Both the position numbers and the translations under genes were made by a program. A stretch of 64,000 nt of DNA, taken from contig CALNVZ010002974.1 of assembly GCA_940671915.1 (NCBI GenBank), forward strand, positions 46,622,627-46,686,626, read 5' to 3'. Under the pieces are notes generated by a model, which worked only from the letters and a program-made list of their open reading frames with translations, was not told the origin of the DNA and ran no database searches. The DNA is from Paracentrotus lividus. Lineage: Eukaryota; Echinodermata; Echinoidea; Camarodonta; Echinidae. How positions within the stretch are numbered: the first letter of the stretch is position 1; every line of letters starts with the position of its first letter. This document shows positions 1 through 11,901 of this stretch, piece by piece.

Positions 1-985
1 ATAGCATACAGCAGTACCATAACAGCCAAAAATACCATAGGATTCCTAAAGGTTTTTTTGCACAAATACATAGCGCCAAAATTACAATAGATTAACTATG
101 TTTGGCAAAGCAAAATCCACACAAAATACCATACAGAATTACCATACAGCCAAATAACCGTATGCAGGATTTCCTATGGTTTTTTGCACAAATACCACAA
201 TACCAAAACGCAAAATACCAATAGATTCCTATTGTTTTTGGCACAAATACCACACAAATACCATACGAGTCACATAGACAGCCAAAAATACCATAGGATT
301 CCTATGGTTTTTTTGGCAGCATACCAATACATGAACCATAAGCTACCATAGGATTTTCCTATGGTTTTTGGCACAAATACACACAAAAACCATACAGCAA
401 AATACAAGGATTCTATGGTATTGCGGCACAAATACCACAGGATTTCCCTATGGATTTTAGACAAGTACCACAAAAATACCATACAGGAGTATCCATACAG
501 CGCAAAAAGTACTAGTTATAGATTATCGCATACTAGTACCTCACACATCAATACCGCACACAGTTACAGATATGACATTCGTACGACCGAACACCACACG
601 GACCCGTTAATTCAGGGATACCACACCGCGTTACCACAGGACTGCCGCTAGACACCGCAAGGATACCATACTTGTAAGTATACCACTATTTAGCAAATAA
701 ATTTTGGGTCACAGTAGTTTATTTTTCTATATCTCTTGATAATTAATGCAAATGTCAAAACTTAGCTCTGATGTTTACTTGTTGTTTAGGAAATATATTT
801 CCCTAAAAGAAAAAATATTAATATGTGCAGGCAATTAACTAGTTAAATGAGTAAGCATCACAAATACTGATTTGTGCATCAAAAACAGTTGTATCAAATG
901 ATCTAATTACCAATAGTACCACAACAAAGTACCACAGGAATACCCATACGACTACCAAAACTTCACATAACTGCCATAATCACTT
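1..985. repeat. Partial copy A of the 5'-end repeat block
   Basis: Positions 1-500 are a degenerate minisatellite built from ACCATAGGA-TTCCTATGGT and CAAATACCA words. From about 660 (TACCACTATTTAGCAAATAA onward) the sequence parallels 3500-3790 and 6550-6840. Similarity is lost near 985, after AAACTTCACA. ORFs here are translations of the repeat. Confidence 0.7.
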
Positions 986-1582
986 GACTAATGCCCGTTG
1001 TTCATCCCTGTTGGATTTGTTCTTCAAATCAGTTCGTAAAATTACATTGGTCTAATTAATTCCCATTTCCCGTCTAATAAAGTCAACTTGGTCAAACACA
1101 CTTATTTCAATTCCTGTAAGAAAACTGTCCCTTAGAAAAAAAAATATCCTGTGACAACACTACACTAACGTAGGTCACTTGGCGGCGTCCGGGTGACGGG
1201 GGGACATGAGTCCCCCCCCCCCCCCATCCGATTTTTGTTCGTGGGGAATTTGGGTTCCCACCCCCTCCGATTTTTTAAAGCTTAACAAAAATATATGTAC
1301 ATATAATAGACGAAGAGGTCACAGTGTGCGTAAAGATGTTTGTTTGTAAAAAAGCAAAATTTTCGGCCGCGCTTCGCTTGCAAACAAAAAACAGGCATAA
1401 ATTAACTCTAATAATCTTTCTTCAGGTCCCTATATTCATTTATTCTCTTATTGTTACAAAACGCTTTATTTGTAACTTTGGCATAATGTGTGAGGTAGTC
1501 ATCATTGTGAATTTGGATATTGCCTATATTATATTGCTCTTTGGGGTGCTTATTTATTCGTCTAGTGTAAATTTCCTCTCCA
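985..1582. other. Non-coding spacer between repeat blocks
   Basis: No recognisable gene. It holds a poly-C run near 1212-1225 and a stretch at 1355-1400 (GCAAAATTTTCGGCCGCGCTTCGC) distantly like the 'gctcgcgcttcgcgctc' word in the blocks. The 100-codon ORF here has no family resemblance. Confidence 0.5.
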
Positions 1583-2417
1583 AATTTGCGTCAATCAGGA
1601 CTGTCCCGTTATTTTCAAAGCTTTAACTTTGTTTTATTCTAAATAATTTGGGATAAATTTTTGTGTTTGCCCACTGTCCAAATGTGATGAAAGAAACATT
1701 TATTCTTTAAATTTGTTCAGGTCCGTATCGTTATAAAAGTGACCATATCAGAAGGGTTACAAACATATATATTATATATTATATATATATATATTATATA
1801 TATATAATATATTATTCGTAAAACTGAATTAAATAGATTTCACTCGCTCTTCGGAATGTACTCTAGATGATTATCAGCTAGTGAATACAACTGAATTAAT
1901 GTTATTATAGAGCAAAATTTTAGCTCGCGCTTCGCGCTCACAACAAATTATTCTAATACAATGATTTAAGCGATTAAGTATGGTCTTTAGGTCGTATTTG
2001 TGGAAAGTTTTATTGTTCAAACCTTATATTCTTAAATTGTCATTAGTTTCTGCATAATAAATTATGTGAAATAGATCATTCTATTTGAATTTGGTAACAA
2101 ATATTAGGAAGCCTTACTTCGAGTCTAAATAATAAGTCCCCATTCCGGGGTCTCCGTTCTCCCCCAACCCTGACCGTCATCCACATGAAATCGCAGGCCT
2201 GATGGTAGGGGAGACCGGAAAATAATTGTAAACGGGCGATTAACAGAGGCTCCAATACATGTAATTTGCCTATCATGTGTATTTGTGCCAAAAAAACATA
2301 CAGCAATACCATACAATATGGTAATAATGTGTAAAAAAAAAAATAATAATAATACAAGCAATACCATAAATATGGCATTTGTGCAAAAAAACCGTATACA
2401 GCAAATACCATAACATA

Positions 2418-2469
<52 letters not shown>

Positions 2470-4690
2470 GGTTTTGTGCCAAAAAACCATTACAGCAAAT
2501 ACCATACATATGATTAGCAAAAGCCATACACGAAATACATAACATATGATGTCAAAAACCAACAGCAATACCATACATATGGATTGTGCCAAAAAACACC
2601 ATACAGCAATATATACATATGGTATTTTGTGCAAGAAACCATACAGAAATACCATACATAATGGATCTCGCCAAAACCAATACCGCAATACCAACATATG
2701 GTAATTGTCCCAGAAAACCATACAACAATACATACATATGGTATTTTGTGCAAAGAAACCAACATTATGGTATTTGTGCCAAGAAAACCATACATATGGT
2801 ATTTGTGCCAAGAAACCATACCATATTGTATTTTGTGCAAAAACCATACAGCAATACCATACATATGGTATTTGGCCAAAAAAAAAACAACAGAAATACC
2901 ATACATATGGTATTGTGCCAAAACCATACAGCAATACCATACATATGGTATTTTCCAAAAAACTCATACAAGAAATACCATACATATGGTATTTGGGCCA
3001 GAAAACCATACAGCAATACCATATCATATGGTATTTGTGTAAAAAAAAACATACAGAAATACCTACATATGGTATTTGTGCCAGAAAACCATACAGGATA
3101 CCATAACATATGGTATTTGTGCCAAAAAAACCAATAGATGCAATACCATGCAATGGTATTTGTGCCAAAAAACCAATAACAGAATTACCAATACATAGTG
3201 GTATTTGTGCCAACAAACCATACAGAATACCATAACATATGGTATTTTGTTGCCAAAAACCATACAGGAATTAACCATACATATGTATTTGTGCCAAATA
3301 CCTCAGCACTGCTGTATGGTATTCTATGGTACTTTTCCTGTTGGTATTTCCCTATGGTACTTCTATGGTATTTTATTGTATCAATAGAATACAATTAGGA
3401 ATACCAACAGGACATTAGATTACATATGAAACACAGGACAATTAGGAAATACCATAGGTAATACCGACAGGACTTTTGTAAGGGGATACATATTCTGGTA
3501 AAATATTACCACTATTAGCAAATAATTTTGGGTCACAGTTAGTTATTATTCTATATCTCTTGAATAATAAAATGCCAAATGTCAAAAACTATCGCTCTTG
3601 ATGTTATCTTGTGTTTAGGAAATATATTTCCTAGAAAAAAATATTAATATGCAGGCAATTACTATAATGAGGTAAGATTCAACAAATACTGATTTGTCAT
3701 ACAAAACATTGGTATGCAAATGAGCTAATACCATAGTACACACGAAGTACCTACAGGGAAACCAAAATCGACTACCCAACTTCACAGCAGTAAACTGCCA
3801 TCCACTTTGACTATAACAACAGGCGCGGATACAGGTTGGCGACGGGCCCGCCCCCGCTTAAAAAAAATAAAAAAAAATAAAAAAATAAAAAATAAAAAAG
3901 GGGGGAAAAAAGAAAGTAAAAAATAGAGCGAGGGGCCGATTTGATCCCAACTTAACCAGACGACCTCTTTGAAGGCCGAGCCAAACAAATTTTAACCACC
4001 TTAACTCCCACCCCCCCCCAAAAAAAATATATATAATAAGAATTAAAATTGTGTACTTATTGGCCTCGCCCGGTGTACGATTTGGGTGAACTAATCTGGA
4101 ATTCCGTTGCCCCCTGTAATAATCCTGGATCGACTATTACAGAGGGATGTGAATAGCTTCCAATTTCACCCATACATGCACCGAACTATCTGCTATAGAA
4201 TAACCTGTTTTTTTAAAGAAAAAGTGGCGACCCAAACTGATTAGTCATTTCTTTATGAAAGAAAGCAAGTAATAAAATGTAAATCGCGTGCATTTTATAT
4301 TGAACCATTCTACTTTTATTTCATGTAATGCAATTCGAAGAGCAAAGCGTATTGATGAGCAAGAAGTTGTATGATAAAGTAAGAAAAAATTGCGCAGATA
4401 AATGGTCGGAAAATTGGATGATGCAAAACATTGCCGAGAAAAGAATAGCACGGAGATAAGCAAGAAGTTTTGAAAAATCTAAATGTAAAAATCCAATTGG
4501 CAGAGCAAAGGCAAAGGGTACAACCTGCTGGAACTCCGCAGCAACATGAAGGAAATAACTCTGGTTAAATTCAAAGACACGTTACGTTGCTTTTGACATT
4601 TTAGAATTTTCAACCTTCTTGCTTCATCTCCGTGACTCGTTTGTTTTGTATTAGAACAATGAAGAGGGGTGACTTAAATCATGCAGCACT
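1583..4690. repeat. Tandem block B (about 3.1 kb)
   Basis: Starts with AAATTTGCGTCAATCAG and ends near AAATCATGCAGCACT. It is followed at once by block C, which repeats the same order: an AT microsatellite (1762-1815), GCTCGCGCTTCGCGCTC (1923-1939), the TCTCCGTTCTCCCCCAACC segment (near 2150), the minisatellite (about 2270-3420), the TTTAGCAAATAATTTTGGG segment, a G/A-rich homopolymer stretch (3855-3930) and an AAAGCAAG-TAATAAAATGTAAA segment. B and C differ mainly by scattered one-base insertions and deletions. No coding gene is apparent. Confidence 0.8.
2270..3420. repeat. Degraded copy of the hairpin minisatellite
   Basis: Same unit as at 5410-6360 but with many one-base gains and losses. 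It includes an uninterrupted run of 50 G at 2418-2467. The apparent 363-codon minus-strand ORF here is a repeat translation. Confidence 0.85.
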
Positions 4691-4891
4691 AATTTGGCGT
4701 CAATCAGGGGGACGTGTCCCGTTGATTTTCAAAGCTTTACTTTTTGTTTTTATTTTCTAAATAATTTGGATAAATTTTGTGTTTGCCCACTTGTCCAAAT
4801 GTGATGGAAAGAAACATTTAAGTTTCTTTAAATTCTTTGTTTTCAGGTCCGTATCGTTATAAAAAGTGACCATATTCAGAAAGGGATTACA

Positions 4892-4948
<57 letters not shown>

Positions 4949-7771
4949 TGTAAAACGTTGATTAATGAGATTTTCACTCGCTCTTCGGAATTGTATTCTC
5001 TAGTAGTGATTATCAGCTAGTGAATACAATGATTAATGTTATTATAGAGCAAAATTTTTAGCTCGCGCTTCGCGCTCACAAACAAATAACAATACAATGA
5101 TTTAACGATTTAAGTATGTCTTCAGGTCGTATTTTGTGGAATATGTTTTATTTGTTCAAACCTTATATTCTTAAATTGTCATTAGTTTCTGCATAATAAA
5201 TTATGTGAAATAGATCATTCTATTTTGAATTTTGGGTATACAAATATTTAGGAAGCCTTATTCCGTTCGAGTCTATAATAAGTCCCATTCCGGGGTCTCC
5301 GTTCTCCCCCAACCCCTGACCGTCATCACATGAAATCGCAGCCCCTGATGGTAGGGGAGACCGGGACAATAATTGTAACACGGGGCGATTGTAACAGAGG
5401 CTCCAATACATGTGATATTTGTGCCATACATGTGGTATTTGTGCCAAAAAACATACAGCAATACCATACATATGGTATATGTGTAAAAAAAAAATAATAA
5501 TAATACAGCAATACCATAAATATGGCATTTGTGCCAAAAAACCATACAGCAATACCATACATATGGTATTTGTGCCAAAAAACCACTACAGCAATACCAT
5601 ACATATGGTATTTGTGCCAAAAACCAGTACAGCAATACCTATACATATGGTATTTGCGCTTTTTTTGCCAAGAAACCATACAGAAAATACCCATACATAT
5701 GGTATTCGTGCCAAAAACCATACCGCCAATACCATAACATATGGTATTTGTGCCAAGAAAACCATACAACAATACCATACAATATGGTATTTGTGCAAAG
5801 AAACCATACATATGGTATTTGTGCCAAGAAACCATACATATGGTATTTGTGCCAAGAAAACATACATATGCGTATTTGTGCCAAAACCATACAGCAATAC
5901 CATACATATGGTATTTGTGCCAAAAAAAAAAACATACAGAAATACCATACATATGGTATTTGTGCCAAAAACCATACAGCAATACCATACATATGGTATT
6001 TGTGCCAAAAAACCATACAGAAATACCATACATATGGTATTTGTGCCAGAAAACCATACAGCAATACCATACATATGGTATTTGTGTAAAAAAAAAACAT
6101 ACAGAAATACCGTACATATGGTATTTGTGCCAGAAAACCATACAGCAATACCATTACATATGGTATTTCTGTGCCAAAAAAACCATAGAGCAATACCATG
6201 CATATGGTATTTGTGCCAAAAAACCATACAGATTACATACTATTGTATTTGTGCCAACAAAACCATACAGAAATACCTACATATTGGTATTTGTGCCCAA
6301 AAACCATACAGGATACCATACATATGGTATTTGTGCCAAATACCACAGCACTGCTGTATGGTATTCTTATGGTACTTTTTCCTGTGTGGTATTTCCCTAT
6401 GGTACTTCTATGGTATTTTATTATTGCTACCATAGAAATACCATAGGAATACCACAGGACATTCAGAATACCATATGAATACCACAGGACATTCAGAAAT
6501 ACCATAGGAATACCACAGGACATTTTTGTAAGATACCATATTCTGGTATATATACCACTATTTAGCAAATATATTTTGGGTCACAGTTAGTTATTTTCTA
6601 TATCTCTGATAATAATGCAAATGTCAAAACTATCGCTCTTGATGTTACTTTGTGTTTAGGAAATATATTTCCCTAAAAGAAAAAAATATTAATATGCAGG
6701 CAATTACTAGTTAATGAGGTAAGCTTCCCAAATACTGATTTGTGCATACAAAAACATTGTATGCAAATGAGCTAATTACCATAGTACCACACGAAGTACC
6801 ACAGGAATACCATACGACTACCAAACTTCAGCAGTAAACTGCCATCCACTTTGACTATACACAGGCGCGGATACAGGTTGGCGACGGGCCCGGCCCCCCT
6901 TAAAAAAATTAAAAAAAATAAAAAAATAAAAAATAAAAAGGGGGAAAAAAGAAGTAAAAATAGACGAGGGGGCCGATTGATCCCCAACTCTACCAGACGA
7001 CCTCTTTGAAGCCGAAGGCCAAAACAAATTTTAACACCTTACTCCCACCCCCCCCAAAAAAAATATATATAAATAAGAATTTAAAAAAAATGAGTGTACC
7101 TTTTGGCTCGCCCGGTGTAACGGGGAAAAAATTTGGGTGAACCTAAATCTGGAATTCCGATTTTGCCCCCCCCCCTGTAATGAAATCCTGGATCCGCCAC
7201 TGATACATACAGAGGATGGGATGTGAATCAGCTTTTCCCATTTCACCCATACATGCAGCCGATACTATCTGACTATAGAATACTTTTTTTTAAAGAAAGA
7301 AGTGGCACCCAAACGATTAGTCATTTTCTTTATGAAAGCAAGCAAGTAATAAAATGTAAAGCGCGTCATTTTATAGTTGAACATTTCTACTTTTATTTGA
7401 CATGTAATGCAATTCGAGAGCAAAGCGTATTGATGAGCAAGAAGTGTATGAATTAAAAGTAAAGATAAAATTGCGCAGAATAAATGGTCGGAAATTGGAT
7501 GGATGCAAAAACATTGCCGAAGAAAAGAATAGCACGGAGATGAGCAAGAAGGTTTTGAAAATCTAAATGTCAAAATCCAATTGCGCAGAGCAAAGCAAAG
7601 GGTAACCGTGCTGGAACTCCGCAGCAACATGAAGGAAATAACTCTGGTTAAATTCAAAGAACGTTTACGTTGCTTTTGACATTTAGATTTTCAAAACCTT
7701 CTTGCTCATCTCCGTGACTCGTTTGTTTTGTATTAGAACATGAAAGAAGGGTGACTTAAAATCATGCAAGC
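4691..7771. repeat. Tandem block C (about 3.1 kb)
   Basis: A second copy of block B, with an offset of about 3.05-3.15 kb. The internal order is the same: AT microsatellite 4896-4943, minisatellite 5410-6360, conserved 3' segment 6540-7770. Unique sequence resumes at about 7772. Its minisatellite is much more regular than that of block B. Confidence 0.8.
5410..6360. repeat. About 40-bp minisatellite with a built-in hairpin
   Basis: About 20 or more units of the form ACCATACATATGGTATTTG followed by TGCCAAAAAACCATACAGCAAT. Each unit contains ATACCATA-CA-TATGGTAT, a perfect 8-bp stem with a 2-base loop. Long ORFs on both strands (for example 5419-6435 and 5326-6141) read through it because units rarely contain stops. 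They are repeat translations, not genes. Confidence 0.9.
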
Positions 7772-8493
7772 AACTTTAAGTTCCAGTAATTGTTTGATTT
7801 CACTGAGAAAATGACTGACAAAAATCCACATTTTCGTTGTTGCACTTTATAATCCCATGTAAGACAGTCATGTCGACATTGAAGAAATGGCTTGCGTAAT
7901 TACATCTCTGCTACCGTACGTCTTGTGACGTTTTAATAACACGTGATGCGTGCACCATGGTGAAGTTGAGGAGCGTACGAAAGCATAAATAGAGGTTTCA
8001 CACTCGAGACGCTGCAGACATACACGGGTTGCTAGTATTAATTGAGATGGATGATAAACTTGTTTTCGTCTGTTTAAGCGTAAACACAAGATCACAACCT
8101 GTCATTAGAGCTCATTGCGATATAATACGGAGATGCTAAAACCGTTAACTATTCACTGAGCGAGCATCATTTGCTTCTTGCAGAGACTCAAACATTCACG
8201 GAATCACTTTTTTATTTTTGTATCTGTATTTGTATTTATATTATTGGTCTTCGCGCTGTGAAGATGATTCGAGTATCCATTAACTTGAATTCATTTTCTT
8301 AACCGATCAATGTTGCATTTATAACGACCAATACGATCTTCTGCATCCACTGCCTGTTGGAAACTTGTGCCTATTGATCAGGGATACATTTTCACTTTCA
8401 CTCCGTACTATACTTAATTTAATTAACTCAGTAATCGTGACTTCGATAGGTTGTCTCATGTCATTCGTGTGCTTTTAACTCCATCATTTTATC
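7772..8493. other. Unique sequence upstream of the 342-codon ORF
   Basis: No repeat and no family-like ORF seen. It may hold the promoter and 5' UTR of the plus-strand gene, but no clear TATA box or initiator can be pointed to. Confidence 0.4.
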
Positions 8494-9522
8494 ATGCACG
8501 AGACAATGCGGCGCAGTTTGAAGCCGAGCAAGATAGTTCACAGCGACAATCCAAATCAGGAGATGACTACGAAACGGCAGGGTGTCATGTTAAAACTCGG
8601 AAAGAAGAAGAATCAGAATGATGATATCTTGCCGCAGAACTTCAATAACAAGAAACCACCAGCGTTAACACCGTTGTCTCCGAAATCGTGGCCGAACGGG
8701 GAGTTGTTACCGGGTACGCAGTTCCCACCCATATTCGCTCAGACGCCACATAAAGACGACGCAAGAACGCCGCTGAACGTTACGCGCTCGATCGTGAACG
8801 AAAGGAAAGGCGCTTCGCGTAGCAAGTGTGAACCAATCACGCAACGGTCTCTTGACTCTGGACAGGTAGCCAACGAAGGGAAAACCTCACATGTGCCAAC
8901 AATACGCCTCAATGGCTCTGAAAAGGTATCTCTGTACACGTCGAAAGACAGATTGTCTTTGGTGAAATCCAATGCAATACCCGAGCAGGGTGGACTTAGA
9001 AAACATCGTGTAAAATCGGACAGGAGAAAGCAAAGAGAGAATGGAAATGGTTGTGAGATAGAGTATCATCAGCTTAATTCGCCCAAACTTCGGCGCGCCT
9101 ATGGATCGCGTTCCCTAGATGAATCCGGTAATGACTTCATCAAAGAAGAAGTTAATCGAACTCGCATCTCGGAGAGTCTTGTTGAAGTCCCTCGTCTGTA
9201 TCGGCAAACTCAACCGCCGTTCCATGCCCCACCTCTTCGTGCAGTTCTTCCGCCTATCGGCGGTTTGAAACCGATTGTGGACAAGCAACAACGGAAACGT
9301 GACAAGAAGAAAGCGCGCGAGGCCAAGCGACGCGAGAAAGAGAATGAATTGAAGTTGAAACTGATGGAAGGAGACTTGAAGCTGCGATCGTTTTTTCAAT
9401 CGTTGGCGATGAATAGACGAGATGCGACCTGCGTCGAAGTCGATAAGCTACTCAACGACGGAATGTTGGTGAAGTTTTCAGAGAGTCTGGTGCTCCTTGC
9501 AGCCATGCAGTGGTGGTTATGA
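8494..9522 (+). CDS. Unrecognised basic protein, 342 codons
   Basis: Starts at the first ATG after an in-frame TAA (8476-8478) and ends at TGA 9520-9522. I do not recognise the family. The protein is hydrophilic and low in hydrophobic runs, with no signal peptide or membrane segment. It has a proline-rich patch (PPFHAPPLRAVLPPIGGLKP, about residues 241-260) and then a strongly charged Lys/Arg/Glu segment (about 265-290), likely helical or coiled coil. Base composition is clearly richer in GC than the flanks and there is no stop for 1 kb, which supports real coding. The last residues (LLAAMQWWL) look unlike the rest, and a strong donor-like GTAAGT lies 12 bases after the stop in another frame, so the 3' end may be an exon that continues. 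It is oriented tail-to-tail with the BMP gene. Confidence 0.65.
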   Translation: MHETMRRSLKPSKIVHSDNPNQEMTTKRQGVMLKLGKKKNQNDDILPQNFNNKKPPALTPLSPKSWPNGELLPGTQFPPIFAQTPHKDDARTPLNVTRSIVNERKGASRSKCEPITQRSLDSGQVANEGKTSHVPTIRLNGSEKVSLYTSKDRLSLVKSNAIPEQGGLRKHRVKSDRRKQRENGNGCEIEYHQLNSPKLRRAYGSRSLDESGNDFIKEEVNRTRISESLVEVPRLYRQTQPPFHAPPLRAVLPPIGGLKPIVDKQQRKRDKKKAREAKRREKENELKLKLMEGDLKLRSFFQSLAMNRRDATCVEVDKLLNDGMLVKFSESLVLLAAMQWWL

Positions 9523-10225
9523 AAAATAATAGTAGTAAGTTATAGGTAATCACTATTCTATCAAATTATTTGGTTTCATTGAAAATAGTTTTAAAACGTA
9601 ATTCATATTTTGAATAATGATTTATATTTTTGTATTATGAGTAATTTAACTACGGGGAATGACAAAATATGTGGTGGAAAATATTTAGTACCTTTAATCA
9701 CAATAATTTATGCTTAGACATTTCAAGACTTTTCTATCGTATTATGACAAACTTTAAGACACGAGGCCAGGTTGAAATGCAACTTGTTTGGTTGATTTCC
9801 AACATGTCTAAAATATAGCTTCCTTCAGGTATACAGGGGAGGCTACTAGTGGTTCATTTTCAAACTAATGGGGGGGGGGGGCAGCTGGACAGTAATTTTA
9901 ACGTTCAATGTCAAGTTCTAAATATCAGGAGTGCACGCTTGTGACGACCATAGATCCTCCACTAGAAATTGTTTGCAAATTTTTATTTATTTTTTTTAAA
10001 TCATGATGATGTCATATAAGTTACTTCTGCAGCTGATCATGCTGATAGATGTCTTACTTCACATTATGCAATGTTATGTCACGCACAGTATTTATCATAT
10101 TTTGTAATGATTTTAAATTCGGATTACAGAGTGACACGCAATGAAAGTGAACATTCAGGATAGTCTTTCGAGTCACATCTAACTCTGTGCATAATACCTT
10201 TTGAAACTTTTGGGGGGAAATGTAA

Positions 10226-10231
10226 AATAAA
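10226..10231 (+). terminator. Candidate AATAAA polyadenylation signal
   Basis: About 700 bp after the 8494-9522 ORF, on the same strand. It is supported by position only. Confidence 0.2.
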
Positions 10232-10862
10232 GGAATGTAATCCCTCTTTAACATGTCTAACAAGAAATTAAACGTGGGGCAACCCTTCTTTGAGTGAAAA
10301 ATGAGTGTTCACTGTTACACTTAGGAGAAAGTTTATCGTCACCATCAGCATGATCAGAAATCGAACATGGCTCGTTGAATCAGTTTATCACTCGCTTGCA
10401 GAGTGAGTCCATTTCCCACCCAATATGTAGGCTGAATATTATCATTCCGTTACACGAGTGAACTCCTACGAGCATACACATAGGTTACGACATCCATGAT
10501 GAATGATCAACTGGCCACTATGTCATTGTTGCGTGGGTCAGTTCACTCAGTTAAAACAGAGAAAATTATAAACTGATCATTCAAAACCGAGGTCCGATTT
10601 CATTTACAGTGCACTGTATTTCAAATGGCAACTTGAATCTTTTCCCCGAGTGTAAAAATGTACCCACCTAATTTTTTTTTCACTAAAAAAAGTGTTTGTC
10701 CCACATTTTACTCCTTGTTAGAGGAGAGTTTCATTTATTTTGTGGTCTTTTCACTTTTACATTTTTATAGCGATATTATCATTATATGTTACTGCGAAAG
10801 ACAAGTTCGTGGTCTGTTTATCGATGTAGATATGAGGATGAGTTAGTCCATGATTATACCTA

Positions 10863-11901
10863 TACTGGGTGACCCAGAAAAAAGGAAACCCAAGTTTGAT
10901 CATCAATTAATTTCAAGAATATTACCATGGTGATTATAAAATTTATATCACTGGAAAGTGCAATTCATTACCATTTTAATGATACCTCGCTCAGCTCACT
11001 AATGTCACGCATTACTGAACCTCATTGTTTTGAAAATGTCTTGCAAAATTATGAGTGGTTCACTTTCACGCTCATTGAGATGGGTTGTTGCAATGTGCCT
11101 AAAAAGGGAACCCAACTTTCATCATCAATCATTTAAAAAAACATGACAGTGGTGATTTTGACGTTTATATCACTGGAAAGTGCCACTCATTATCATTGTA
11201 TTGATATCTCTTTCAGCTCACCAATGTCACGCATCACTGAACCCCATTGTTCTGAAAATATCTTGATGCACTGTCATGCTTCTTACATTATCCACGGAGA
11301 ACTGAAGGTTCTCTGGGTTGTCGTGAGCAGTAACATGTTGAAATTACCTGGATGGTAAGATTAACAGACTAAATAAGTAGACATTTCCAACCCATTTATC
11401 AAACTCATTTATTTAAAGTCACTTGAATGCTTTATTTAGATTTGTTTGGAACTTTTAAAGCAACTCATCTCAAGGGGCATGAAAGAGAACCTATCACAAT
11501 TTTGCGAGACAATTTTAAAAACATTGGGTTCAGTGATGCATGATATTGGTGAGCTGAGAGAGGTATCATTAGAATGGTAATGAGTTGTACTTTCCAGTGA
11601 TATTAACTTTTTAATCACCACTGAAACATTTTTGAAGTTATTGATGATCAAAGTTGAGTATTCTTTCCAGGCACATTCACACAAACCATCTCCATGATCT
11701 CAAGGTGCATGAAAGTGAACCACGCACAATTTTAAAAGACTTTTTCAGAACAATGGGGTTCAGCGAAGCATGATATGAGAGAGGTATCATTAGAATGGTA
11801 ATGAGTTGCACTTTACAGTGATATAAATTTCATAATCACCATTGGAATATTTTTGAAATCATTGTTGATCAAAGTTGGGTTTTTTTCGGAAACACCCAGT
11901 A
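10863..11901. mobile_element. Tc1/mariner-like non-autonomous foldback element
   Basis: Terminal inverted repeats begin TACTGGGTG on both sides. The inner parts (AACCCAA-TTTGATCA and TTTATATCACTGGAAAGTGC) also match in inverted order. TA dinucleotides sit at both ends, the usual mariner target. Inside are two direct subrepeats (about 10890-11090 and 11107-11270) and two inverted ones (about 11460-11680 and 11700-11890). No transposase is present. Confidence 0.75.

Noticed and set aside
2125-3216. 363-codon minus-strand ORF with a poly-proline run
   Set aside because: It reads through the degraded minisatellite and the 50-G run.
5326-6435. Long ORFs of 186-338 codons on both strands with repeated tyrosine/isoleucine-rich words
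   Set aside because: They are translations of a 40-bp minisatellite in several frames at once, with no independent coding signal.
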